A DNA stretch of 64,000 nt. Origin: Colius striatus. Lineage: Eukaryota > Chordata > Aves > Coliiformes > Coliidae. The stretch is taken from contig NC_084774.1 in NCBI RefSeq assembly GCF_028858725.1, positions 8,158,001 to 8,222,000 of the forward strand. Reading direction: 5' to 3'. Below the pieces are notes generated by a model, which did not search any database, was not told the origin of the DNA, and saw nothing but the letters and a program-made list of their open reading frames with translations. Both the position numbers and the translations under genes were made by a program. This document shows, in pieces, positions 1 to 10,095 of the stretch (positions within the stretch are counted from its first letter, which is position 1; each line of letters begins with the position of its first letter).

Positions 1-2545
1 TCTCCAGCTACTTCTTCAACACAGCTGGCTTCACCTACCAGGCAGCTGGGGCACTGGTCTTCGAGATCACCGACTCGCTGGTGAGCACACGGGGGCCTGG
101 GGCTGCCCCTGCACCTCAGGGCAGCAGGTCCAGCCTGCAGGGAGCTGGGGAGCAACCAGAGGGCTGAGACTCCTCGAGAGCTGCCCAGAGGCTGAGCTGG
201 GGCTGGTGAAGGGGCTGATGTCACCGTGGGCTCGGCTGTGCTGCATCACTCTGGTGTGACTGTTCCTCCCCATGCAGATCCCAAAGGGATTTGATTTCCA
301 CTTGAACACCACCACCTTCTCAGCCTTCATCCCCCAGGTGAGTGGTGCAGCCCCTTGCTCTGTGGTGGGTGCTTTCCCCTCAGGAACTGTCCTGACCCTC
401 TCCATGCTCCTCTGCAGCTGGACAAGATGTACCCGGACATGCCGATGAAGCTCAGGCTGTCTGCCCCCTCTGCCCCGTTCCTCAGCATCGGACCAAAGGG
501 GCTTTCACTCAGGCCTGTTGTGGATATCCAGGCTTATGCCATCCTTCCCAACTCCAGCCTGGTTCCTCTCTTCCTCCTCAGCCTGGTGAGTTTGGGCACA
601 GCCTGCAGCAGTGACTGTGGTCCTGGCCAGGCAGCTCTGGGTACATTGGTGAGCTCTCCCCTGCCCGTCAGCACAGCAAAGACGGGGGCTTGGGCTGTCA
701 CCATCCTGCTGCCTTCAGCAATGCTGAGCCACTGCTGCTGAGCTCTTGCCAGGAGAGGTGGTGGGTGCTGTCCCAAACCAGCCCAGTCCTGGTGCAGTGA
801 GAAAACAGAAACAGCAGAACCTGCCAGGTTCAATGCTGGGTGCAAACATGCCCTGGACAGGCAGCAATCCTGCTGTGCTTCAGAGACACAGTCAGAGACA
901 TCCCCTGGGTGCCTGCTGTGGGGTGAGCACTGCTGGAGCTCTGCTCTCTCTCCCCAGACAGGCAACGTGTCTGCTGTGGTTGACGTGAAATCAGGCCACG
1001 TGGCTGGGAGCCTGCAGGTGGGCAGGTATGGAGCGGGAGCAGTGGGGCTCAGTCACCCAGCGCCCTGGGCACAGCTCACCCTGGGCAGAGCGGGGCTGGG
1101 GGCACTTCTGTTCCAGGCTATGGGTGGCACAGGGGTGGGATCTGCTCTCTTTGTTGGGGCAGCCTGCACTGCACTGCTGCTGTCTCTGCAGGATGAAGCT
1201 CTCCCTCAAGCACTCGGATGTCGGCACATTCCAGGTGAGCTCCCCTTGACCCTGACCGGAGCCCCCAGCATGGAGGCAAGAGCCTGCTGGGGGCCAAGAA
1301 GAGGGCTTATTCCTGCCAGCCACACAATGCAGGGCCTGGGGGAGCAGTCAGGATGTCTTGCTGATCCCATAGATGCCCCCTGCCTTAGCCTGCAAGGCTG
1401 GGGAAGAATGCAGAGCCAGATGCCATTGCCTCTCTCAGCCCCACACTTCCTACCCCACCAGCATGGCCCACAAAGCTGCTGGTCTCTGATGAAGCGTGTG
1501 CCCATTCCCTCTCTTCTTTTCCTTTCCTAATTACCCTGCAGGGCCTGGGCACCTGCTTGCTGCCAGGATAAAGCTCTTTTCCTTCCCCCTCTCTGTGCTC
1601 CCCAGGTGCGAATGCTGCAGTCCATAATGAACATCTTTTCTTCCAGCATCCTGCTCCCGAATCTGAATGGTGAGAACCTGCTGTGGGGAATGGCAGTGCT
1701 GGGGTAGTCACTGGTCAGCTCCCTCCATCCCCACAGGCCCAGCTGCCGAGTCCCAGGGGTGGGCAGAGCCCGTGGCGAGGGTGGGAGGTGGCAGAGCCAG
1801 GGTTGCCTGCGGGCAGGAGCCTCTCAGCACTGCCATATGCATCCCACCATGAACACGATGCAAAAAATGAGCACAACACCCATTCTGATGCTTTCCAGAC
1901 CCTCTCCCCTACTTGCTGCTTCTCATCACTGCCCCACAATTTGGGCCACAGCAGGGCTGGTGGCTGCAAGGAGGTGGCACAGCCCAACCATGGCCCCCAG
2001 CCCTTCTCTGGGGCTTGAGGGAACTTTCTCTGCCCTCCGTGGAAGCAGAAAGAGCCTGGGGGAAGGAGGCAGCCTCTCCCTTTGCACAGCTGCTGCTCCC
2101 TCCTGCTCCCATCCCAGCGCTGCCATGTGTGTTGTCTTTTCCAGAGAGGTTAAATCAGGGTTTCCCTCTGCCACTGCCGGACAGAATACAGCTCTCCAAC
2201 ATCCTCGTGAGGTTTTACCAGGTGAGTGAGGAGCACCCAGCCCTGGCTGGAGCCCATCCTGCTGCCTCCCAGCCCCCTGCCTGGGGAAAAGCCAGTTCCC
2301 CTCTCCGTGCTGGGAGGCTGTGGGCAGGACAGTGTGCTCAGACAGGACCCCAGCAGCAGAGCTGCAAACCCAAGCCCTGCTTTTCCCATCTGCATGGTGG
2401 GGTCTGGGCTCTGCAGCCCTCGGGCCAAGGGTGTGTGGTAAGTGCTGGGAGCGTGGCCTGCCTGCAGCAGCCTGCCACAGCCTCTTTCTCTTTCTCCCAG
2501 AACTTCCTGCTGCTTGGAGCAGACGTTCAGTACCAGCCCCGGTGA
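1..2545 (+). CDS. BPI: BPI-like protein, C-terminal part (5' end outside window)
   Basis: Bactericidal/permeability-increasing protein family: secreted two-domain lipid-transfer-fold protein that binds lipopolysaccharide. Only the C-terminal (BPI2) half is in the window. Exons read as 1-80, 278-337, 418-585, 958-1025, 1192-1234, 1606-1669, 2145-2221 and 2501-2545 (stop TGA), all with GT-AG borders and continuous phase. Diagnostic stretches are YFFNTAGFTYQAAGAL, VDIQAYAILPNSSL, GFPLPLPDRIQLSN and the end NFLLLGADVQYQPR. From memory these align with human BPI (DVQAFAVLPNSSL, QNFLLFGADVVYK) better than with LBP, whose end differs. Exon lengths 168, 68, 43, 64 and 77 are the same as in the BPIFB genes further right. 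In mammals BPI/LBP is several Mb from CDK5RAP1; here they are neighbours. A paralogous avian BPI-like gene cannot be excluded. Confidence 0.88.
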
Positions 2546-2699
2546 TGGAGGTGAGGCGAGGAGAGGGATCTCCAGCACGGGGAAATGCCTCTTCCCCCCT
2601 TCACTCCCCCTGGCCCTGCCACTGGAGCTGAAGAGCGCTGGTTCTGCTGCCGTGTCCTCCCTGCCTGCCTCAGCGTGGGCTGGGGCAGGAGCCCTCCAT

Positions 2700-2832
2700 G
2701 GCCCTCAGCCGGGCCTGGCCCCCTCCTCTCCTCTCTGCCGGGCCTGGCCCCCTCCTCTCCCCTCTGCCGGGCCTGGCCCTCTCCTCTCCCCTCTGCCGGG
2801 CCTGGCCCCCTCCTCTCCCCTCTGCGGGGCCG
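2700..2832. repeat. Minisatellite in BPI-like 3'UTR
   Basis: About four to five tandem copies of a 29-bp GC-rich unit (core GGGCCTGGCCCCCTCCTCTC) between the stop codon and the poly(A) signal of the BPI-like gene. Copies differ by single bases (TCTCC for CCCTC near 2730), so the array is old enough to have diverged slightly. Confidence 0.85.
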
Positions 2833-2844
2833 GCTGGCAGCAAT

Positions 2845-2850
2845 AATAAA
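2845..2850 (+). terminator. Poly(A) signal AATAAA of BPI-like gene
   Basis: Canonical hexamer AATAAA, 300 bp after the stop at 2545 and on the same strand. No other canonical hexamer lies between, so the 3'UTR is probably about 320 nt long. Confidence 0.75.
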
Positions 2851-3029
2851 GGCAGCAGGCGTTGGCCCTGGCTGTGTCTGAGTCTGTGGCACCTTCCCTG
2901 GGCCTGCTGGGGTGGCTGTGGGGAGCCAGGAGCCCCAGAACACAGACACCTCCGTTTCAGCTGTTACTGTGGTGTGGTAAAACACCCCAGGGTTCAGGGT
3001 TGGGGGTTCATGGTGTGGGCTCTCCAGTT

Positions 3030-3450
3030 CAGGAGTAACAGACGACTGTTGGAGAGAGTCCAGCATAAGGCTGTAAACAGGGTGAGACAAACTTGTCCCT
3101 GAGGACGGGCTGCGGGAGCTGGGGCTGTGCAGCCTGGGGAAGGCTGAGGGGCGCCCTCATCAATGCTGATCCGTCCCTACAGGCTGGGTGTTGGGAGGAT
3201 GGGGCCACTGTTAGTTCTGTGGTGGCCAGAGACAGGACAAGGGGTAACGGGCACACGTTGGGCCACAGGTTCCTCTTAAGCACCCGGAGCAAGTCCTTTG
3301 GTGCTGAGGGGAGGGAGCCCTGGCCCGGGCTGCCCAGGCAGGGTGTGGAGGGTCCTTCGCGGGAGCTTTCCCCCCTCTCCCCTGGACACGCTCCTGTGCC
3401 CCGTGAGCCAGGGGAAGCTGCTGGGGCTGGGGCTGGGGCTGGGGCAGCTC
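3030..3450 (+). mobile_element. CR1 LINE 3' fragment, forward
   Basis: Recognised by text typical of avian CR1: GTTGGAGAGAGTCCAGC near 3051, a GGGGCTGTGCAGCCTGGGGA-like stretch near 3120, and CCCGGGCTGCCCAGGCAG near 3326. Only the 3' part of the element is present, with many substitutions and no long ORF of its own. It fills the gap between the BPI-like 3' end and the CDK5RAP1 CpG promoter and appears to run into the promoter edge. Confidence 0.8.
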
Positions 3451-4010
3451 CGCAGCGCCCGTCGGTCCGTGGAGCGGCCGTGCGGAACGCAGCGCGCGGG
3501 GCCGCGGGGCGCCGGGGCCGGCTTTGGGCTCGCACGGCGGCGCCGGCTCCTTCCCGCCCGTCGCCGTGGCAACGCGGCCCGAGCCGGGCCCGGCGCCGCC
3601 ATGCTGCCCGCGGCGCGGCCGCTGCTCCGTGCGCCGGGGCTGCTCCGGGCCGTGGCCGCCGCTCGTCCCGGCGCCGGGAGCCGAGCTCGCTGCGGGCCGG
3701 CGGAGCGGCCGGTGCGGCGCGGGGCCGCGCTGCCCGCGGGGCCCGACCTGCGGCACTTCCTGAGAGGGGCGGCCGCGGGGCAGCCCCGGCCCGAGCCGCA
3801 GCCGGAGCCGCAGCCGGAGCCGCGCTCAGCGCCCGGGACCGGGAGAGGTCTGTGGGTCCGTGGTGCCGCTTCCCCCGCAGTCCCGCGGGCCGGGGCCGTG
3901 CGGGGCACGTCTGGGGCCTCGAGGGGCGTTTTGGCCTCGCAGGGTCCGGCTCGGTGGCCGCACGCTCGCCGTGCCCGCGGCGGAGCTTTCGGGCTGGGTT
4001 GCCCTGGGCA
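3440..4010 (+). promoter_or_regulatory. CpG-island promoter of CDK5RAP1
   Basis: Very GC-rich and dense in CpG, unlike its flanks, and centred on the first exon of CDK5RAP1 (ATG at 3601). No TATA box is visible upstream, as expected for a housekeeping gene with dispersed start sites. A short direct repeat of GGGGCT lies at 3420-3450 on its left edge, next to the CR1 fragment. Confidence 0.75.
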
Positions 4011-7000
4011 AGGGGCTTTCCTTGGTACTGTTATATCAGCAATAACACGGCTTCTGCTTCTCTACAAGCCGCAAGCCGGAGCTGTTGTATTTCCGAGGCA
4101 CTCGGGGTTCCCAGAGCCTGCCTTCGGGTTTGGTTTATCTTTGTGGGCTGCCAGCAAAGGGAGCTTTTGTGCTGCTTGCCTGCCTGTCTCCAGCAGAGAC
4201 TGAGGCTTCCTTCCCATAGAAAAGCTCACAAGGCCGGGTTGTAGACGAGAGCTGAGGGAGGGTTCAGCATCACACCTGCTTTGTTGCAGTGTACCTGGAG
4301 ACCTATGGCTGCCAGATGAACGTCAACGACACGGAGATCGCCTGGGCCATCCTGCAGAGGAATGGCTACAGCAGGACAAAGGAGGTGGATGAGGTAAAGC
4401 ACCTTGGCAGCTCCCCGGCAGCGTGGGTGTGTGGAGGCCCAGCTTTTGTCTGGAGTGCAGTCTGCAGGGTGCTGGGGTTTTTGCAGTCTAAGCTCAGCAG
4501 AGTGAAGGAAACTACTTCACAAGCCTGCTGGAAAGCTGTGGGTTGTCTCTTTTCTTTAAACTGCTGGGTTCCCTCTCAGCTGGAGAGGGATTGGACACAG
4601 CAGGATGCTCCTGACTCATCTTTGAGTTTACTTCTGCCATTTAGCAGAAGATGCTGCTTGTTCTGGTAGTTTCTGGCACCTTTGTGTGTTGAAATCCTGC
4701 CTTGGGCAGATCTTCATCGCTGAGTTAAGTGAATTTTGTGGTCTGCTTTTTGGGCTGTCCCTGCAGGGTGAGAATACTTACTACTTACCATTTGCCTTTT
4801 ACAAGTTCTTCCTTTTTGGTTGTTTCCCATTTAGGCAGATGTGATTCTCCTCGTCACCTGTTCTGTGAGGTAAGGACGGGAAGTTTGTCACTGCTGGCTT
4901 TGGGCAGTTCCTAAGGAATTGCTATTTGAAAACCAAGGCAATGAATGTGTTGGGTGAGGAGAAGCCCGTGCAGGTGTGACAGGGCCTGTGCAGGGCAGAG
5001 CTGGCTGATGCCACCACGTGGAGCCTTAATTGTGCTATGAACTGCCTCTGCACAGTGAGAAGTTCTTTGTTAGTGTGAGCTCTGTGTCTGCCACGGGCAG
5101 TTAGAGACCTGCACAGATCTGTGCTTTTATGATTGATGATTTTTTAAGTAGTTACGTGTCTTCCCTTGCAGTGACTGTCTCTCTCTAGTACAGGGCCTGC
5201 ACTTCACAAGTCTGGGGAGTTCCTTCAGGGGCAATTGGGGCTGTAGATGTGTTGGGAACTTTGTGCTTTCTGGGTGCAGAAGCAGCAGGTGCTGGGAGGC
5301 ACTGCTGAGGTGGCTCACACGGGCTGCCTGAGGCAGACCCCTCTGCAAGGGCTTAGTCCCTGAGTTGTGGCTGCAGTGCAGCTGCTTCCAAGCGAGAGAA
5401 ACAAGAGCAGATGAGAGGGTCCAGATGTGATCCAGACCCCCAAACGTCCCTTCTGTCTGCCATCAGGTGGATGAATCTCTGTTCTGAGTTGAATTCTCCT
5501 CTCAGAGCACTTGGGCAGCTTTGGCTGGGGGGCTGTTGGGGTGTGACCCTGGGAAGAACCCCTGTCTGCTGTCTGCAGGGAGAAGGCAGAGCAGGCTGTG
5601 TGGAACCGGCTGCAGCACCTGAAGGCCCTGAAGGCGCGGCGGCAGCGGGCTGGCTCAGCACTGCGCATCGGCATCCTGGGTACCCCACATCCCCTCCTGC
5701 TGTTCCACATCCCCTCCTGCTCTGCCACATCCCCCCCTGCTCTGCCACATCCCCTCCTGCTGCATGGGCCGCTCTGCCACATCCCATCCTGCTGTGCTTC
5801 CTCTTCCCTCTGGCATCACTCACCCTCTCCTGCAGGGTGAAAGCAGCCAGTGGCTAGAGGTATAATGGAGGGTGGGCACCTCCTGATGAGAACCCTTTTC
5901 CTTTGGTGGCAGGCTGCATGGCTGAGAGGCTGAAGGAGGAGATTCTGCACAGGGAGAAGCTGGTGGATGTCGTGGCAGGCCCGGATGCGTACCGTGACCT
6001 GCCCCGGCTGCTGGCTGTGGCAGGGGCTGGCCAGCAAGCTGCCAACGTCCTGCTCTCACTCGAGGAGACCTATGCAGATATTCTGCCTGTCCAGACTAGT
6101 GCAGGTGGCACAACAGCCTTTGTGTAAGTACCATTTTCTCCTGTGTGTGGTTCTGTGGCTGTGGTTTTGGGATGCTGCTGTGCAGAACAGTCAGTGACAG
6201 CTGCCCAAGAGATGCGATGCCTGGTTGCACTCGCTCCCAGCAGCCCAGAGGCGTGAGTCTGCCAGACTCTGCTGCTGCATCGCTGTCAGACTGAGCCCTG
6301 GAGAGGCTGCCCTGTGCTCTGCCTGGCTGTGGGCTCCTCTTATGCCCTTTTTAGAGTGTTGATTGTCTAATCCTGATGCTGCACATCCCACTGATGTCTG
6401 TGCCTTTCTGAAGTCTCTGCCTCTCTCATCCCCTGCCTTCTTCTGTGTCCTGCTCTGAGTTCTCCTATTTAGTTCTTCTCTGCCTCTGTTGGTTTTGTTC
6501 CCAACTGTTTAGTTTTGATAATAAGATTCCCAAAGGTGAAATCAGACTCTGCTCTGTGGCCACAAGAGTAGGGAAGGTCAGTGTCACCCTCTGTGGGACA
6601 GGATGCAGAAGGATCTTTCATCACTGCCAGATTGCAGTGTGTGTGTCTGTGCCTCAGTAGTTGCCTTCCAAGTTTCTTGGAATTGTGTATGAGATGATAG
6701 GTGTGAGCCAGGGGTGAGCAGGAGGCAGCTCTGGCTGGAAGGGTGTGTAAGGGGCAGCTGCAGAGCTGCGGTCAGAGCTGGTGCTGCAGGCCCAGGGAGG
6801 TGGCTGAAGGCAGCAGTGCCAGGCTGGGTCAGACCGGGGCAGGATGCAACGTGGATGATCCTTCTGGAGGGGCCATAGCACGACCTGTACCTCACCTCTG
6901 CAGGTCTATCATGAGGGGCTGTGACAACATGTGCAGCTACTGCATCGTGCCCTTCACCCGCGGCCGCGAGCGGAGCCGGCCCATCGCCTCCATCCTGCAG

Positions 7001-9995
7001 GAAGTGAGGATGCTGTCAGATCAGGTGAGGCACAGCCTCCTGCCCCTGCCACCGCCCCTGGCAGAAGGATGGGGCTGGCTCTAGGTGTCTGCAGTGGTAC
7101 CTTCCCCTGTGGAGACGGGGTTGCTGCAGAGTCTCACCCATGGCTTTTCAATTCCCTTTGTAATGCTGTGAGCCAGGGGAGGGTTTCCCTTGGACACTGC
7201 CCCTTGAACAAAGAGCCAAGCCCTGGCTGCCCTTGCAGCTGCACCATCCTGGCTGGGCTCTGTTTCTTCCTCTCTGTTTGTGTTTGTAGGGAGTGAAAGA
7301 AGTGACCCTTTTGGGTCAGAACGTCAACAGCTTTCGGGACACGTCCGAGGTGCAGTTTCAGCCGGCTGCTGCCCCCGCCCTCAGCCGTGGCTTTAGCACG
7401 GTCTACAAAGCCAAAGCAGGAGGCCTGCGCTTCGCACATCTGCTGGACCAGGTTTCTAGGATTGATCCGGAAATGAGGATCCGTTTCACCTCTCCACACC
7501 CCAAGGATTTCCCTGACGAGGCGAGTGTGACATGAACACGTGGGCCTCTGCTTGCAGGCAGACAGCTCTGAGCCGCCGGGTGGGGGCTGTGCCTCCTCCC
7601 TCGGGGAGTGTGGAGTCGCAGAGTGGGAGCAGCAGCTCCTGGGAGGGGGGAGCGTTTGTGCTAAAGCTGACAGCTTTGTGATTTGATGGCTTCTACCTGG
7701 GGAAGACTCTTCCCCTTGGCATCCTGGTGGAGTTGAGCTGTTTATGATATTGTCCATTGCAGGTCCTGCAGCTTATCCAGGAGCGACACAACATCTGCAA
7801 ACAGCTTCACCTCCCGGCCCAGAGTGGGAGCACACGGGTGCTGGAGGCCATGCGGCGAGGGTGGGTGCTCTGTGCCCTGCCCTCTGATTCAGGGCCCTGC
7901 CTTCTGGTTCAAGGGGCTGGTTTCTGCTCACCCACGGCCCAGTTTTCTCATTAGCGAATCCATGTGGTGTTGATTGCAGATACACCAGAGAAGCCTATTT
8001 AGAGCTTGTGCAGCATGTGCGTGAGTCCATTCCAGGTAAGGCCTCCCCTTAGCTTAGTTGAGCTCTTAACAGATGAACCTTCCTGTCCTTTCTTGAGTGT
8101 TTTTCTCTTGCTCAAGGGAACTGTAAAGCTGTGTCTCTGTTGCAGGAGTGAGCTTGAGCAGTGATTTCATCACTGGCTTCTGTGGAGAGACAGAGGATGA
8201 TCACCAGCAGACCGTGGCCTTGCTGCGGGAGGTCCGCTACAACGTGGGCTTCCTGTTTGCCTACAGCATGAGGCAGGTGAGTGCAGGCCCTAATGAAGAC
8301 TGTTTGTGCTGAAGGTGTCTCTGGACATCTCACCTGAGTGCTGTTTCCCACAAGAAGATACTGAAAAAAGTCTGTTAGAAATAACACCCAGGGGCTCGTT
8401 ATAGTGGTAGGTTTTTTGCTGGCACGCAGGGAGATGTGTTGCTGCAGGAGCCACTTTTGGGCTGAAAGGCTTCCAGCTGCCTGTGTGAGTGTCAGGGTTG
8501 GTTCCTGAGTGGGTGACCTGGTTCTGCAAATACTCCAGTGACTGCAGTGAAGCAGCCCTGTCTGCACAGACCTGCCTGCAGGAATGCTTTTCTTTGTGAT
8601 GGAAAATGGTGCTAATGTAGCTGGGCTGGAGCTACAGAGACTCCCTCAGCTGAGTCTGGAGAGAACTGGTGGATTTTCAGAAGGTATTTCCAGGAGAAGA
8701 GTGGATATTGGGCAAGTGTCCTGTAGAATTGTCCCCATAGTGTAAGATGCTGACAGGGAAGAGGACAGAGGGTTGGGAAACATAAGGAAGCAAAGGAATA
8801 TGGATCACCTTTTAGTACATGGGACTGGAAGTAGCAGAGTCCATCACCTGTCCCTGTGCACAGGCAGCCAGCAGGTGTGTCTCACAGAGGAGATGCCCAG
8901 TGCCCAGCATCAAACCTTCTACCACAAAGGTGGTGCAGGATGAGTGTGAGCAAATAAAGGCTGTTGCTGGTGCCCAGCACCTGAAACACTCCTTGAGATT
9001 CAAACCTGGAAAGCTGTTGCTTGGAGAGCAGCCAGGCTGGCTGGGGTCAGACAAGCTTCTGCTCTCAGACTGGTTGTGGAGGGGCCACACATTTCATGTC
9101 TGTTACAGAAAACCCGGGCCCACCACCGCCTGCAAGACGACGTGCCCCCAGAGACGAAGAGGCGGCGGCTGCAGGAGCTCATTGCTGTGTTCCGAGAGGA
9201 GGCTGCAAGGGCCAACGAGGCCATGGTGGGCCAGTCTCAGCTGGTGCTGGTGGAGGGGGTGAGTGTGCTTGGAAGAGAGTTGCCCTTCTCCCCTCTTGCT
9301 GGCCAAGAGGCTCTCGGGCTGCACAGAGCAGCCATCAGCTCGGCCTTCCCTCCACACTCTCCCCACACCACCCTTGGACCCCCACCCTGTGTCTTCACAG
9401 AAAGCCTGATTTTTCCAGAGCACTGAGCTGAGCACAGGGGGGTAGGATACGTTAGAAACACCTCTGGCCAAGCACTGAACCAGAGCAGGCTTCCAAACGT
9501 TGGCATTGCCGTGTGGGTGTCCCCACAGCAGCTCTGGCCACAGGCCTTTGTTATGTGCTGAGCTTACCGGTGTGGGACGTGGCAGTAGTGCTCAGTGCGT
9601 TCCCCAGGCAGCGAGTCACAGCTGTTGCCATGCAGGTAACTCTCCCTGTCCTTTCAGCCCAGCAAGCGCTCTGCCTCTGAGCTGTGTGGGAGGAATGATG
9701 GCAACATCAAGGTGATCTTCCCTGACACCGAGGCGGCTGCGGGCGGCGGGGCCCCGGCCAGAGCCCGGCCTGGCGACTACGTCCTGGTGAAGGTGACTCT
9801 GCTGGGCTCCTTTCCTCAGGCTCTTCTTGCACAGCAGCTGCTGCCAGGGAGAGACTAAAATTAGAACAGATCCTGCCTTTCTGTTCCTGAGGGCTGTGGT
9901 GCTGTTTCTTTCAGGTGACCTCTGCCAGCTCGCAGACCCTGAGGGGAGATCTGCTCTGTCGGACGACCCTGTCCCGCTCCACTCTGGCTCACTGA
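3601..9995 (+). CDS. CDK5RAP1: CDK5RAP1, mitochondrial tRNA methylthiotransferase
   Basis: Radical-SAM enzyme that converts i6A37 to ms2i6A37 in mitochondrial tRNAs. Exons: 3601-3847, 4290-4393, 4835-4869, 5579-5679, 5913-6123, 6904-7024, 7290-7520, 7763-7860, 7980-8035, 8146-8276, 9109-9258, 9658-9792, 9915-9995; 1701 nt, 566 aa, all phases agree. The N-terminus is Ala/Arg-rich without acidic residues for about 40 aa, fitting a mitochondrial presequence. The UPF0004 domain carries the cluster cysteines in YGCQMN (Cys90), VTCSVR (Cys126) and GCMAER (Cys164). The radical-SAM motif CDNMCSYC is at Cys239, 243 and 246. A C-terminal TRAM-type segment ends the protein ([22 protein letters not shown]). 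Intron 7 starts with GC (GACGAG|GCGAGT); only that donor keeps the conserved PDE-VLQ junction in frame. The gene is intact. Confidence 0.97.
5682..5800. repeat. Short tandem repeat in CDK5RAP1 intron 4
   Basis: Four to five imperfect copies of a 20-24 bp unit (core CCACATCCCCTCCTGCTCTG) begin directly after the exon 4 donor at 5680. The array is pyrimidine-rich and contains many possible polypyrimidine tracts, but no exon is seen in it. Confidence 0.75.
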
Positions 9996-10095
9996 GGCTT
10001 CCCTGCTCCCTGAGCCACTATCCATGCTCCTGGAGGCTTCCCTGCTCCCTGAGCCACCATCCTGCTCCTGGAGGCTTCCCTGCTCCCAGGGCACA
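9995..10095. repeat. Small tandem repeat at CDK5RAP1 stop/3'UTR
   Basis: Three imperfect copies of a roughly 35-bp unit (core GAGGCTTCCCTGCTCCCTGA). The first copy begins at the CDK5RAP1 stop codon itself. Confidence 0.7.

Noticed and set aside
3093-4244. 383-codon plus-strand frame and overlapping minus-strand frames
   Set aside because: Open because of the CpG island; the CDK5RAP1 first exon uses a different frame and matches the family.
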